Below are positions 1-13,100 of a DNA stretch of 64,000 nt, in pieces. Location: NCBI GenBank assembly GCA_013397455.1, contig VYZB01000014.1, positions 2,044,791-2,108,790 on the forward strand. Direction: 5' to 3'. The stretch comes from Crotophaga sulcirostris (lineage: Eukaryota; Chordata; Aves; Cuculiformes; Crotophagidae). Made by a program: the position numbers and the translations under genes. Below the pieces are notes generated by a model that was given only the letters and a program-made list of their open reading frames with translations, ran no database searches and was not told the DNA's origin. Each line of letters starts with the position of its first letter. Positions within the stretch are counted from its first letter, which is position 1.

Positions 1-3000
1 CATGGCTCCTCTTGGGCAATGGGGCCTTCCTTGGCTGAGAGCCATGCTTGGCCCTCCCTGTTGCTGACACCACTCTTGACAAAGCTTTCCTCCACTTTGC
101 CAGGCACTGAAGCCAACAGGTCTCCATGTCCCCACTCCATTCCCAGGGCACTCTCTTAAATCCCAGTATCACATTTGCCATTTCTCATGTCCCTGGTATT
201 GATGTTAAGGAGAGAGGGGTTGTCAGTCCACCGTAGGCAGTTGTGGTGAGCATCTGTGGCAGAAGAGCTTTGAAAAATACATTTTTAATCTGTAAGCTGT
301 GTGCTCGTTTACTGTCAGTAAGAGAGACAAGAGTACAAAGCCAGTTTTTTCATCGCTTGCTATTTCTCTTCTCTCCTTTCCTGCTGGTTAGAATCCCAAA
401 GGTGCCAAATATTTCATGAAGGTTTGGGTTTTTCTTGGCACAGGCCAATTTTTTTTTCAGTCCAATTGTTCAACAACTCCTCCAATTTAATATAGCCCAT
501 TAGGTTATAGAGAGAGGACAGAGGAAGGGGGCCCGTGACAAGAATGGAGATTTGCTGGTTTGCAATGTTGTCTGTAACACTGCTGTGTTATAACTGCATC
601 TTGCTGGGGTAGTTACCACAGAACAGTCTTCAGCTCTTTCTGGAGAGACCTCCTTTTGCAGGAGCCCAATGCTGGGTCCCACACGATGTGTCCTCAACTG
701 AGCTCTGAGGCACTGCTCCAAAAACAGGTCTCTCAATTATTCATTAGTTAATGATTCCTTGGGGACATAGGGAAGGCTGGGAGTTGGAAGCTTGTCTAGA
801 AATACAAGACCAAAACCCCAAGGGATTTATATTATTTACAGTAACAGATTCTGCAGATGTTCTCTGTGAGCCTGGTTTCAAGTAGGGGCACACTTTTAAA
901 TACTTCCCATGGTGGAGCAGCCAACAAACCCCCCGCCAGCTGAACCACCAATCCTGTGGTATGGGGTGAGGAAGGGTGAGCAGGGGCTCCCTGCAGAGCA
1001 ACCTTCCCCAGGCTGCCATGCTGCTGGAGACAAACTGGTGACAAATAGTGCCTGTACTGGGGTAACTGGAGTTAACTCACACTGAGGTATAGAGCACAGT
1101 ACCATGTGCTTTCCTTGTATGTATGCTAGCCCAGGCAAGTCCTTGCTCCCAGTACTCTCCTCATAGGCACTTCCCTGCATTATTAGTGCAAGCTGCAAAT
1201 CTGCCCCAACTCCTGTCATGTGGAACAAGTGTTTTGTGATGATTACTTAATGCATCTCCTTTCACTGCTGCACTGAGCCCTCTCCTTCCACACACTTCAG
1301 GATGTACACGGTCAGCTCCTGATTGGCTGTGCAGCCTTCCTGGCTCCCTCCAGCCCAGGGGCTATCATTTGCCTGCTGTGCCACAAGGTGTGGGCCCTGT
1401 TGGCCAAAGTTATCAAAAACCAAAGTGCATGGAACGTCTAACAAGCTTTTTCTCCAACAAATTTTCTCTGCTTTACTGCAAGGCTCTTAATTTGGTGAAT
1501 TGATGTAAGACCTGCTAATATACCAGCCAAAATCTGTCTGCTGATCCCAGACACAGCAGTTTTCTACTGTGCTGTTGATGCCATGAAAAATTGCCATAAA
1601 GGTAACAGCACTATCTATTCCTGCCTCCGAGGAAGATGCTTGTGGCTTTTCATCTGTCTTCTCCCCCTGTGATAGGACTGTGAGTTCTTTGTGAGACAGG
1701 AGGAGGTTGGTGGGAATCTGCTCCCCGGTGTGCAGGACAGAGGTGCCTCCAACCAGCAGGAACAGCCTGAGACACCAATGTGGGCTCCTGGCTCTTTGCA
1801 GAGGTCTTCCTTTCCTGAAGAGATCATGGGGGTGGTTTTGTGTGTTGGTAGCTCAGGGCAGTAAAGGCTTTGCAACACATTTTGTTACAAGTGTAGCTAA
1901 AAGATGCTCAGAGCATCTCTGGCCACCACAGATCAGATGTTAGACCAGAGGTGATGGGCGCAGAGCTAGTTTGCTCCAACTGTACACTTTTTGGTCTGGT
2001 TGGTTTTTATCAGTGTGTTAGCAGTCTTTGAACAGTAACAGATCTCTTTTCAAGCTGTTGGCGGGTGAGCCCCATCCTGGAGCCTGCTACGTGGTATGAT
2101 CCTCCTGCACTGATTGCTGAACAAGTGCATCCTCCCCTCTGTGAGGGCTCTGGTCCTGCAGTGAGCAGCTGGGACTTGCCACTGCTGGAGCTTGAAGAGA
2201 GAAGCTCCCACAGCTGCCATTCAACCCCAGGGAAAGATCTAGACTTGAAGTCTAGAAGCAACTCTCCTGTGGTCAGCATGCACAGTGATGTGCTGGTACT
2301 TTCACAGCATACAATAACGATCACAGTTTGCATATTGAAAAGCAACTTCACAACTTTGCCGTCTGCGTGAACTTGCCCATGGCAGGTTCTAAATCAATGC
2401 TTGTTGAAAGGGAGCCACCTTAAGATGCCTGTGCCTAGAGAGAGACCTCCAACCAGAGAGGACAAGATTGCTCTGTTGCTATTTTGAAAGATAAATTAGC
2501 AGACAGTGAGGGGCTGTCTGCTCGAACAAGGAGCATTTAGTCATTGGGCATAAAGCAGGATATCTAAATCATTAAGGTGTGTGGGCTTTGCAGTGCATAA
2601 ATAAGCTACAAATTAGGGATTCTGAGTGGCTGCTCGCCCCTTGTGTGCAGTGCTCCAGGTGATTACTGTTCTCCTCTAATCAAAGATCCTCAGCTCAGAG
2701 CAGGTTTCTAATTTAAACACTTGAGTACAACATATCTCACTAAATTAAATAACCTTTCCCAGACAAATCGTTGCAGCAATCTGTGTCTCACGCACAACAG
2801 ATTCTACCCCCACCTTGTATATTATTTTTTTTCCTTGTGTCTGTAATACAGCATCTTCTGAAGGGGAAATGATTCCTAATATAAGCATCTATTGATAACC
2901 TAGACTTTGCAGTATCGTATCGTATATTCAAACAATTAATTTTAAGACTTCTACTAGAAAATGCAGAAAGCACTTTGTAACTTTAGAGGTGATGTCTTGG

Positions 3001-6000
3001 TTTATAGGGACTCAGGCTCCTGAGACTAAAAAGGAAGTTACTTTGGGATAGGATTTGCAATAGGATATCTCTTCTTGGGGGGGCCTCAAACACCTGGCAC
3101 CCCTGGTGTGTCTTGGAGCTTCTGACTGTGTTGCAGTACTGGAGTAACTGTCTAAAGAAAGTGTGTGTGTGAGAACACCATAGCACTGCTCCATAAAGGA
3201 CTCCTCCCTGTAGAAACACACCTTCATGTAAATAACTGGTAAGCAAAGTCAGTAGGTGGTCATCAACGTGGGCAGTACCTCTGGAGACTTCACAGCACGT
3301 ACATCCTTCCTACACTGCTGCTGGGTCTCAGCTTTTGGCAGTGCTGTCTGCAGGGTTGAACACAGACTTTAAGCCCATCTGATGAAGAAGCTGTGCTACA
3401 GCTGGCTCTGTTCCAAATTGGAAATCCTTTTGGTTCTATGTATAGTAAAGAAAAAGATATTTCAGGTATCCGAGGCCCATGAAAGCCTGTAAATACTGGC
3501 TCCTGTGCCTGACCCTGTGAAAGAGGGAGCGTGCCATGCTTGAGAAATGGTGTTATCCAGCAAAAGGTACATCCTGGGGGTGAGGGATGCACACCCTTGT
3601 AAGTAGAGGGAGGCACTTAAAATGGTTATGTGTGTGCAGGGGCAGAAGATTGCCCTTTCCTACATAGTGGATGAAGTGAATTAACCCAGAGCCTGACACG
3701 AGCATGTGCTCAGGCTGTAACTCACAGAAAGGGGGCTTTGTGTGGTTTCTTCTTCCTTCTGCCAGAGGCAGACATCTCAATCAGCTGTAAGGCAGCTGCA
3801 GCAGCGCACAGATGAGCACAGTGAAGCACAGCCGGTGCAAGTTGGCTCCATGTGCTGAGCTGAAACCGCTCCATGGATGCCCGAGAGGTCCTGCCGGAGC
3901 CATGGGAATGGGTGTGGGGAAAGGCCACGAGCACTGCATTGGTTCTCAAACAAGCTGTTTCCGGGGGTAAACCAGAGCCAGGGGGTTGTGTACAAACATT
4001 CAGAGTTACAAACACAGACTTTTGGCTCAAGCTTGAAGTTATGCAGGCATACCCTCATGCTGCCTTGATTCTGTTCATGTCTTGGTGGTTGCCAAGAAGA
4101 CAGATTTTTTTAGGTGGAGGTTATCAGTTAACTGGTTTATCCTAAAAGGATAGTGAAGCAGACCTTTATATGCATGAAAATATTCAAATATATGGTCTTA
4201 AAAGATCTGTGAAGTTGTGGCTTAAAAGGGAATTTGGGGATGGGGTTATGGCAGATGCGCCCTTCTGGGACCTTGTGTGGAAAGGGTCAGCCCTGTGCTT
4301 TGCTCTTGGAGGGTGTCTCGTTGTCTTTTCTGAATCAGTTCTGACTTTTATGGAGCTTTGCTGCTTATCATCTTGGGAAGAGTTGCATCTTCCACTCTGC
4401 TGGGTTTTTGGCTGAGTTTCTCTATGGAAAGCAGTGCTGTCTTGCCAGTTCTGCCAGGCACGGCAAGGGTGGTCGGGCAAAACCTCTGTGCCTGCCCAGC
4501 TCCACTGTGGGTAAAACACTGCGGGCAGCAAGGGGCCTGTGTACAGAGGAGGTGGGCTTTCCTTGGTGTGTGATGGAAGAGCTAGAAGGCTACTGTGTTA
4601 AAAAAAAACTCATATTTCAAGTACAGTTTATCAGAGACCAAGGCCAGTCTAGTTTTATCTATGATTTGATAATATTTCCATCTGTTATCTTAACCCCATC
4701 TGCGCAAAGCTCGGTGTAGCAGCTCCAGCATGTGTATGTCTCGGCCCCTGGCAAGGAGTAGGATCACGATTGTGGTCTTAAGGAGAAGTGCCACCCATCA
4801 GCAAGGTGGCAGCAGCAATCGATGTGGAGCTGACACAGGTGATGTGTTGCAAATTAATCTCCTTCTCAATAAGCAGTTTGTTTACGAAGCATTTGCAGGT
4901 TGGGTTTTTTCGTCTAAGTGATGAACAACTCATCACTTCTGGATGTGTACCCATCACACTGGAATTATTACTGCCTTCTAGTTTTGATCTAAACCATGCA
5001 CTGATGAATGAGAGAAATGCTTGTAAGGACAAGAGGATGTTGGATGCCATATTTCTGGTGTAAACTTTGAATAAGGAGGCATGTGCTAGAACTCAAAGAA
5101 ATTTTGTGAGCATCTCTCAGAAATGTCAATCTTTCCTTGACATGTGAATAATCCTTAATAATGAATAAAGCTGTTGATGTCCCAAAACGAATGTGAGGCA
5201 ATCGTTTGCCAAAGGAGCAGATGCTGTGTTACAGCCCATTGTATAGTTAAAACTCACAGAAATTATTTCTCAGCAAAAAATGTTGCTATTCCACTAATTG
5301 ATAATTCCCCGAGTTGTTTCCTTCTGCAGACTTCAAGCTCCTCAGTAAAAAAAACAGAGTTTTTTTTAAGTAAGATGATACTTTTTTTCTGTGATATGGA
5401 AATGTTCTGATGTCTTGTTTTTTTTATAGGGGGAAACAATTTTTTTATCATTAGTATCCTTTAATCATGTAATACATTTCAATTGAAACTTAAGTTTTCT
5501 TGCCTTCACTTTTTCCATTCCACTCAGGTCCCTAACCCCCCACTGACATTGTTGTAGAAGATACCTGCATTTTAGTGCAAAACTGGGAGACTCTACTCTG
5601 CATTCCCTCTGGGATCGGAAGGTGAAACCCCTCGGGGTCTGTTTTGTAGTTACAGATCAGACTTTAAGCCTGCTGGCCATGCCAAACTGCCCCCTGTGAG
5701 CCCAGTCGTGTTTTAACCATCAAACCTGCTGTCTTACCTGGACAAGTCCAGCACCACCACCACTGCTGTCACCTTGTCAAGCAGAGGTCTAACCTGCTTT
5801 GTTTGCTATCACAGTGGGGTTGCTGTTCTAGTGTAGCAACATTTTATTTTCACTTTGGAATGGCATAAATGAAATTTAAAAGATCCCCGACAGCTGATTG
5901 TGTGGGCAAATTAACATCAGAATTAAATAAATATCCATTTTTTGCACTGGGTAATATTTCTTCACTGCTGCTTTGCAGGTTTACATTGGTCAGTCTCCAT

Positions 6001-9000
6001 CCCAATGTTGCCTCTGCTTTGCATGCAAACACTACTCTGCCCATGGGCAGAGAGTGCAGTGTGGGGACACAGCAGCTTGTAGCATATTGGGGTGGTCGAG
6101 ATGCCTGGATCAACCCAATCCATGCGTGGTGCTGGCAGCTTGGCTGTGACACCATCAAAATCCAACCAGGTTGTTTGGGATCTGAGTTTGCAGCTCTCCA
6201 TGGTGTGTCACAGAAATATGGGACTTCATTTCTTCTGAGAGACATAGAGAGCACCTGCATCACCCGGCTGGTGTGCCCTGACCAGCAACCCAGCCACTGC
6301 TTTTTGCTGTGATCTGATTCACTCTTCCCATTTCTCAGACATTGAATTGCACCCGTGGGCTTGGCAATAACTGTATGGTTTTTAACCCTATTAATGTAAG
6401 TGAAATTAGTGCTGTAAAGGCTCATTATCTAGTCCTTTTAATACATTTTGCTTTCTAAATGGCAAGTACGACTCTATTGTGTTATGCAGATGTGGGACAA
6501 GTTCATCCAAACCAAATGACCCATAGCTCATCTCTAACTGCAGTGAGCTCAGGAGAATACAAAGAACAATACCAGGTGCTATGTGAAGCCACGTTGCAGA
6601 TCTGCTGAAGTCCCTGTCGTAACAGTTTAGCTGAAAACCGTGGAGGTTTGTCCCACCAGTACCACTGTCATGTACAATCGCCTTTTACAGAGTGCGCTTT
6701 CTAAGTGGCTGCTCATCACTATTCTCTTCAATGTCAATTGGAACCTGTCAGGCATTGAAATAAAACAAGCTGTTGTCACTGTAATATATTTTTATGCCAC
6801 CTTTGGTGCATAGCATGTATTGTGTCGACCACACAAATCTACATAATCAATTTACTCACTACAAAAAAGCTGTAGCTTGCAGGCTTGACATGGCTCAAAT
6901 ATTAAAACTCCCTGGAGAGGCATTCCCTACCATCTAGACAGCCAGATACCTGCAGATTTCAACCATTATTCATCAAGATGATGAGTTCCCTTTGATGTTG
7001 CAGGTACAGCCCAGGGCTATGACATTCAAACAGTTTATATCTCTTCTTACAATGTGAAATCCAGTGCATTAGATGATTTTCTCAGGAACTAAGAGGAGGG
7101 AAATGGTATAAACATATTGGCCAGAGATGATATAGAGGGGCTTGAACTCCCCTGTTTGCTGGGGGTTGACAGGCAGGAGTCTGTCCTCCATCACTTTAAA
7201 TGTAAAAATCCCATATGAAGGCAATCGAAGATGCCTTACTGGAACTTTTGAAATTTAAGTGTGTGTATGTTTGTGTTCTCAACCTGTTAAATGGGCTGCA
7301 GAGCTTTGTTGTCTCATGATGCTAAAATGCAATTGTATTACCCCAGCCTCAGAAGTCCCTATGTCTTGACTTCTCCTGGAGCTCTGGGAAGCTTCTCTTG
7401 TAGCAAGAAGGGCTCCCTAGAGCATGCTTTCTCTTGTGTGTGCAGACTGGACTGAGCAGCTCTGCAGGCTGTGAGAAAGATGTCGCAGCTGAAGCAGCGA
7501 GGTGACAAAACTTGATGGCTTTGTGTGTATTTGGGGAAGCTTTTCAATCGCACTGATCTGTTAGTAGTTTTCTTAAAGGACTGATGTAGTTCAATATCTC
7601 CTAAAAGATAAAATACTCTTGGTAGTCCATCCTAGTAGTAAATCCTTCCAAATGAGTATCATTTATTCTGGAAAATGGGATAGGAAAATGACAGCAACTG
7701 TATGCTTGAGAGTGAGTGATTAGAAGAATGTAGCTAAGCTGCACCAGAAAAGCTGCACAAGGATCTCAGAGACTGATAGCAAAGGAATCGTTGGTTGTTC
7801 ATAGGAACTTCTTTATCTAAGATTAATGACAGGAGGTTAGTGGCATCTTGCTCCAGACCCTTTTTTGGCTCCGGGACCCTTGCCAAAGTTTAGACTCCCA
7901 TTCTGAGTGTTGACAGGCAGAGAGAGCGCTTCAAAATGTGTTATGGACATAATTAGTTACTGTTATCACAGTTTTCTTAATTAGAATATCATAAAAAGGG
8001 GAAGTGTGATGATTTACATGAGTAAGATCGGAAGAGCAGCGATTTTAAAGGCCAGAGACTGAATGCTGGAGAGCAGGATAAAGGTTATCTGCCTTTTGGA
8101 TGAGGGATGATGCTCACCTGGGACATTCAAGGGATGCCTGGAGGTGCTCTCACTGACAACTGAACTTTTTTTTTTTTCTCAACTTTCCATTAACTCAGCC
8201 AAATTGCACAAGCCTTTATTCAGCAATTGCCCATCCATCTCCTGCTGAATAGCTCACCCGCTGCCAGGATCCTTGCAATGTTGATAACTTGGAAAATGTT
8301 AAAAGAAAGCTTGTTTTCAAAAAGACAGCAGCTTCCTTTATAAGCCACACTTTTCCTGCTGTTTCTAGACAAGAGAATCCGAGATGTTCAAGTTATTTAT
8401 TTTTTTATAATTATTGGGAGAAACTAGAAAACTATTTAAAAAAAGAAAGTAAACAGCTAAAGAAAACCCAATTATTTTACTGATGTTTCCTCTGGCAGTT
8501 CCTTAGCAGGGCTGTGCCCCACTTCAGACATAGCAACCATACAAAGCCAGATGCCAGCTCCCCTGGAGCACACATTAGGAAGTCCTGCTTCAGCTCTGGC
8601 TGCTCCCAACCTCTACACCTGGCTGGAGGCTGCTTCTCTAAGCTGTTTTCCAGATCTCTTGGTCTGGGGAGGGGTCCAGACCGAGCTGTTTTGCAGGGCT
8701 GATTATCTCTGCCATGCACAAAGTCTGCTTTGCTGTTGCAGGGAGGAACATTTTGACTGGCTTTGAGGTCAGTGTCCTGGAGTGAGAGATGCCTCCAGTT
8801 ATTCACTGGGAGTTGTGGTAGATCCACGAAAACTGCCACTGATTACTAAAACTGCCACAAACCCAAGAGCTCTTCCTGAATGAGATGGGAGCGTATACTT
8901 TGAAGGAGAAGGTGTTTTGAGGCTCACACCTGAGCTGTGCTGCATTGCCTCCCTCCGTGGGCCCTGCTCTGGCAGACAGAGGCACATGCGCAGGGGATGT

Positions 9001-10111
9001 CACTCACATAAACCTGTTTCTTCTGTTGCATTAATCCTTTGTCTGTAAGTAGTGATTAAATTGTTCCTGGGGACCCAAGCATGTGCTGTAACTCTGGCTG
9101 AGCTGCAGCTCGGCAGCCCAGTGTGCCAGTGGCCATGTCCTGCACATCACTTGGTGGGCTGCAGGGAAACAGCTGCTTTACACATCCCCTGCACCCAGGA
9201 GGATCCCTCAGCCCCAGGCAGTGCCCTTCTCTCTCAGGAGCCCCTGGTAATGATGAGACCACATTTGACACTCCAGGGAGCACCATGCAATCATAAATAT
9301 GCCTTTCGCAGAGCCATGGTGCCAGGATTCATTGGGATAAATTAACCCACTCCTTTTCCCTCTTCCTTTGACAAATAGTTTCTGGTGAGATTGAACTTAA
9401 AATACCGAAATGAAATTCAGTGTGACTTTTTTTTCCATAAAGTAGTGACTGAATCATAGTTTTCTTGGGGGGGGAAAGCTATGTTTTTTCCCTAATGATA
9501 TTCTTTGTGCATATGGCTGCACAAACTTGCTCCACTATATTTGTCTCCCTTCACCCCTTCTGTCAGCATTCATGCTCGCGCTCACACGCACACTTGTTGC
9601 TTGGAGGAACGATGGTTTCGGGAGCCATGAAGTGTTTGTATCCATCAGGGGGGTAACTGAAACTAGTGCTACAAGTGCTATCTGTGTTTAATCCTTGGGA
9701 AGCACTGAGCTAAGTGAAGGAAGTGCTGGTTTTGGGGAAGTGAAAGTTGCAAAACACAGACTGTAAAAGCACTGTGTTTGCAGGGACTTTATCAAGCCCT
9801 GGCACGGGAGGCTGAAGTTCAGCTCTGTGTTACAAAATAATTACAGCAAGATGTTTAGCCCTTGGTAGTTAGAATTGTCCCCCTGGGGCTCCTCTGGCTG
9901 TTCAGGAATGGCTCTGGGGGGAAATTCCCCCACTCAAAATGACTGATGGACTTGGTGCATCCTGATGGGATGGGACATTGTGCCAAGTGTGCAGGTGATC
10001 AGACAGGTTTTATTGTTTTTTCCTAATTCTGCAACGTAATTTGGGCCCTCCAGTGGGAGAGAGGCTGTGCTTGCCTGGTCATGAGAAAGAGGCCACAGGA
10101 GCAGGTCATGT
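1..10111. other. Intergenic DNA, no gene seen
   Basis: No exon, RNA gene or interspersed repeat was recognised. Composition is mixed, with AT-rich blocks and short homopolymer runs (for example T runs near 5360-5450 and 8170). The longest open frame outside the repeats is on the minus strand at 5850-6425 (191 codons), with a 147-codon plus-strand frame opposite. Neither resembles a known family, and one frame of this length is expected by chance in 64 kb. Confidence 0.6.
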
Positions 10112-10183
10112 ACTCGATGATCTTAGGTTGGACTCGACGATCTCAGAGGTCCTTTCCAACCTTGTAATACTGTGATACTGTGA
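10112..10183 (+). mobile_element. CR1 LINE 3' tail fragment
   Basis: Only the last ~70 bases of a CR1 are present: GGTTGGACTCGACGATCT, then CCTTTCCAACC, then a two-copy ATACTGTG octamer tail. The motif CTCGATGATCTTAGG just before repeats part of the tail, so the 5' edge may be a small rearrangement. Confidence 0.85.
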
Positions 10184-13100
10184 CATATTTTGCCCCAATA
10201 ACAAATTCAGCCAATGGGATGGGAATGGAGACAGGCAAATTTCTTGTTTGCCTACCTCTTGTTTGCACTGTTCTAACAATAACATGAACCCAGAGACACA
10301 ATGGTGATTTTTGAGACACCTTGATATAAACCTGTGAAGGATTAGTATTTTTGTTCAACATTTGTCCCAGGGAAGTGTCCCCATGCGCCCTCCATGCTGG
10401 GTGTTCAAGTGCAGGCTGCTAAGGTCACCACTCTGCACAGCTAGATCCCACATTTCTGTGGCCTTGGTTTGCAGCCTTCTGCTGGCCTTGGCTTGCAGCT
10501 TTCACCCAGGAATAACAGGCAAGTTCAGGCAGTTGGTGACAGCACCAGAGGCAGGAGCCATTCCTACCGAGGCAAAAAAACCGCCCAGTGTGCCTGGTCT
10601 TCACTGGGGAAGAACGGGAAAGCAAGATGGGTTAAAAATGCAACAAACTTTGCACATCTATATGAAGGGACTGTAATTTTCACATTTAACGCTCCGTTAG
10701 ATCTAATGGAAAGCTGATATTTTTCTGTAGGTGTGAAATTAACCTTTCAATAAAACTAAAAGCTATCTTGAACGTTTTCAAGCTAAAGTTTAAAATAGAG
10801 CAATTATGAAACTTGCTGAATGACTGCCAAGTTTTCTTGTTGAAAACTGCTGCAAATGAATTATGTTCCCCTTGTGATTTACAGCACGATGTGAGGGAAC
10901 TTTAGTTTGTATTTAAATCTGCTTCCGTTAAAGACTATTTGCAGCTTAATGTGATTTTGGTTTTTTTTTTGGACAAAGTTGTCAAATTCCATCAGAGAAA
11001 ATTCCTTTCAATATTTAATGCTACAAATTGCTAAACATAGCATTGTTTCTATGAATGCCACATGTAGTAATTGGACTTCTTGATGAAAGAAAATTTTCTT
11101 TCTGAGCAAGGATAGCTGATGCTAAACAAACTTACTCCCCTTCTTGTGGAGACTGCTGGAGGCAGGCAGGGAGGTGAGGGGAGCCTTGACCTTCCTTAAA
11201 TCCCAGCAAAGCTAGGAACTTCCCAGCGATGTTTCATTATCCTCATTGAGGTTAAAAAAGAGAAGCTCAATTACGTACAGGTTTTGCACTCACACACAGA
11301 TGCACACCCAGGATGTCTGTGTAGAGGATGGTGTATGTTAACGGGATTGCTACGGGACACTGGAAAACTGAGTCAGCATTCATTCTGGAAATCCAGCCAA
11401 CTTTGCATCCTCCTCCTAGAAACAAGGAATTAAATACCAGTTCACAGCTCGTTGCTCTCTTACACAGTGACATTCACTGCAGATCACAAGCAAGAAATTC
11501 CTGGGGAAAGGGAGTGTGGGGAAGACAGCTGGTCACAGCATTACAGCTGTTGTGGGTGGAGAGAGAAGGGAAAGCTGCTTTCCTGGCCAGTATTCTAGGA
11601 GGTGGATTGAATTTTCTGTGAAATACAGCTTATGGATATGAAGGATAGGAAAATAAAATGGGTCTGCAGAATGGATTTTTAAATAATGAGCTAACATTAA
11701 ACATATTCCTGTATGTAAAGACCTTGTGTCACCATGTACATTGACACCTGTGACTTCATCTGAGTTCTCATTAATTAACTCCTCAGCGACCTTGAAAGCC
11801 TGACAAAGAAAGCCATACCACTAGCACTAGGCAGTTGTTAAAAATATGCATGGTTGGAATCATGCATTCCACATAATGACAAGGTAATTCTTCGAGGTGT
11901 TCCTATCTGAGCTCAAAAGCAAAAGAACATTTATTTATTTATTTTTCTAATTGCATTCTAAAAATAGCATGAAAGAAGACATAATCTGTTCTCCAAAGCC
12001 TCCTCCACCCTCGGTGGTCCTGAGGCAGAGCAGCAGATCTGAGGATGGAGGCACACCTGCCTCGCCAGCTCCTGTGGAGGCACAGGTGCCCACTGGTGCT
12101 CTTCCCTGGCTGGGGATCTGGGCCCCACTCCCTCAAAGGTGAGGGTGTGCCCACAAGCTCCCCACTGGTGGTTGTGCCTGCTAGCTGGTTCCAGCACAGC
12201 TCAATGCTGACAGGTATCCCCCTGCTTCATGAAATCAAACCGTTTTGCTATTTATTATGGTTTAAATAATTAAAGGCATGACTGCTGCTCGCAGACCCAC
12301 AGCACACTATGCACAACTGTACATCCCTCAGGGGGGCACTAATTGGCTTGCTGTGACCTGCCAGGAACCCACCCCCTCAAATATCTCCTCCTTTCCCTGC
12401 CGCAGCCTGCGTGTACCTAAACCCTGCAGCACCAGCTGCTTCGTGCCACATCCACCTTTCTTCCAGTCAGGGGTAGGCTTGAATCAGGCTAGACACCTAC
12501 ATAAATGGAGCAGTTTGTGGCAAACAAGGTGCTTGGGCTCAGCTTTACTTCACAGATGGTGTTCCCAGTCTTGGTCTTGCTTGGAGAGCTTCCCCATATG
12601 TGATGGACTGCTCGCTGGCGCAGAGCAAAGTGCATCTGGGAACCTGTCCTGGTAAAGACATGTTAGCTCAGCAACAACTGAATTATTTGCAATCACCTCT
12701 GTGCCTGTGTATCTAATTAAAAAGAAACCATTAACATGTCAAAGTAACTGATATTCTTGCAGTTTCCATAATTATCCTCTGTAAATGTCTGTCAGCTGTC
12801 CAAGGTTCATATATTGCCATCCATCCTAATGGGAGGGAAGTTACTTGCACAGCTCGTGCAGACGGACTTGGTGCTACCAGCTTCAGCAAGGTGACAAGGA
12901 TTTACATCACTGGAAGCCTGCCTTCATAAATGTAATAGCTAGTAGATAATTGATTTCTTGGTAAAATTCAGCTGAGAGTGTGCCATGATTCTCAAAAAAC
13001 ACAGCTAAGTGGCTTCTAAAAGTGATGAATCACATTTCTGGTCTTATTTCTGTCAGCCTCGAGTCAATATAGTGGGGAGATTTGCTGGGGTCGGCTCAGC

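Noticed and set aside
2010..2370. Overlapping plus and minus frames of 101 and 113 codons
   Set aside because: Shadow frames with low-complexity content and no family resemblance.
5850..6425. A 191-codon minus-strand frame overlapping a 147-codon plus-strand frame
   Set aside because: No family resemblance, no splice or promoter context, and roughly one frame of this length is expected by chance in 64 kb of six-frame sequence.
10790..11110. Possible conserved non-coding element
   Set aside because: The block looks unlike decayed repeats, but conservation cannot be judged from one sequence. A multi-bird alignment would decide.
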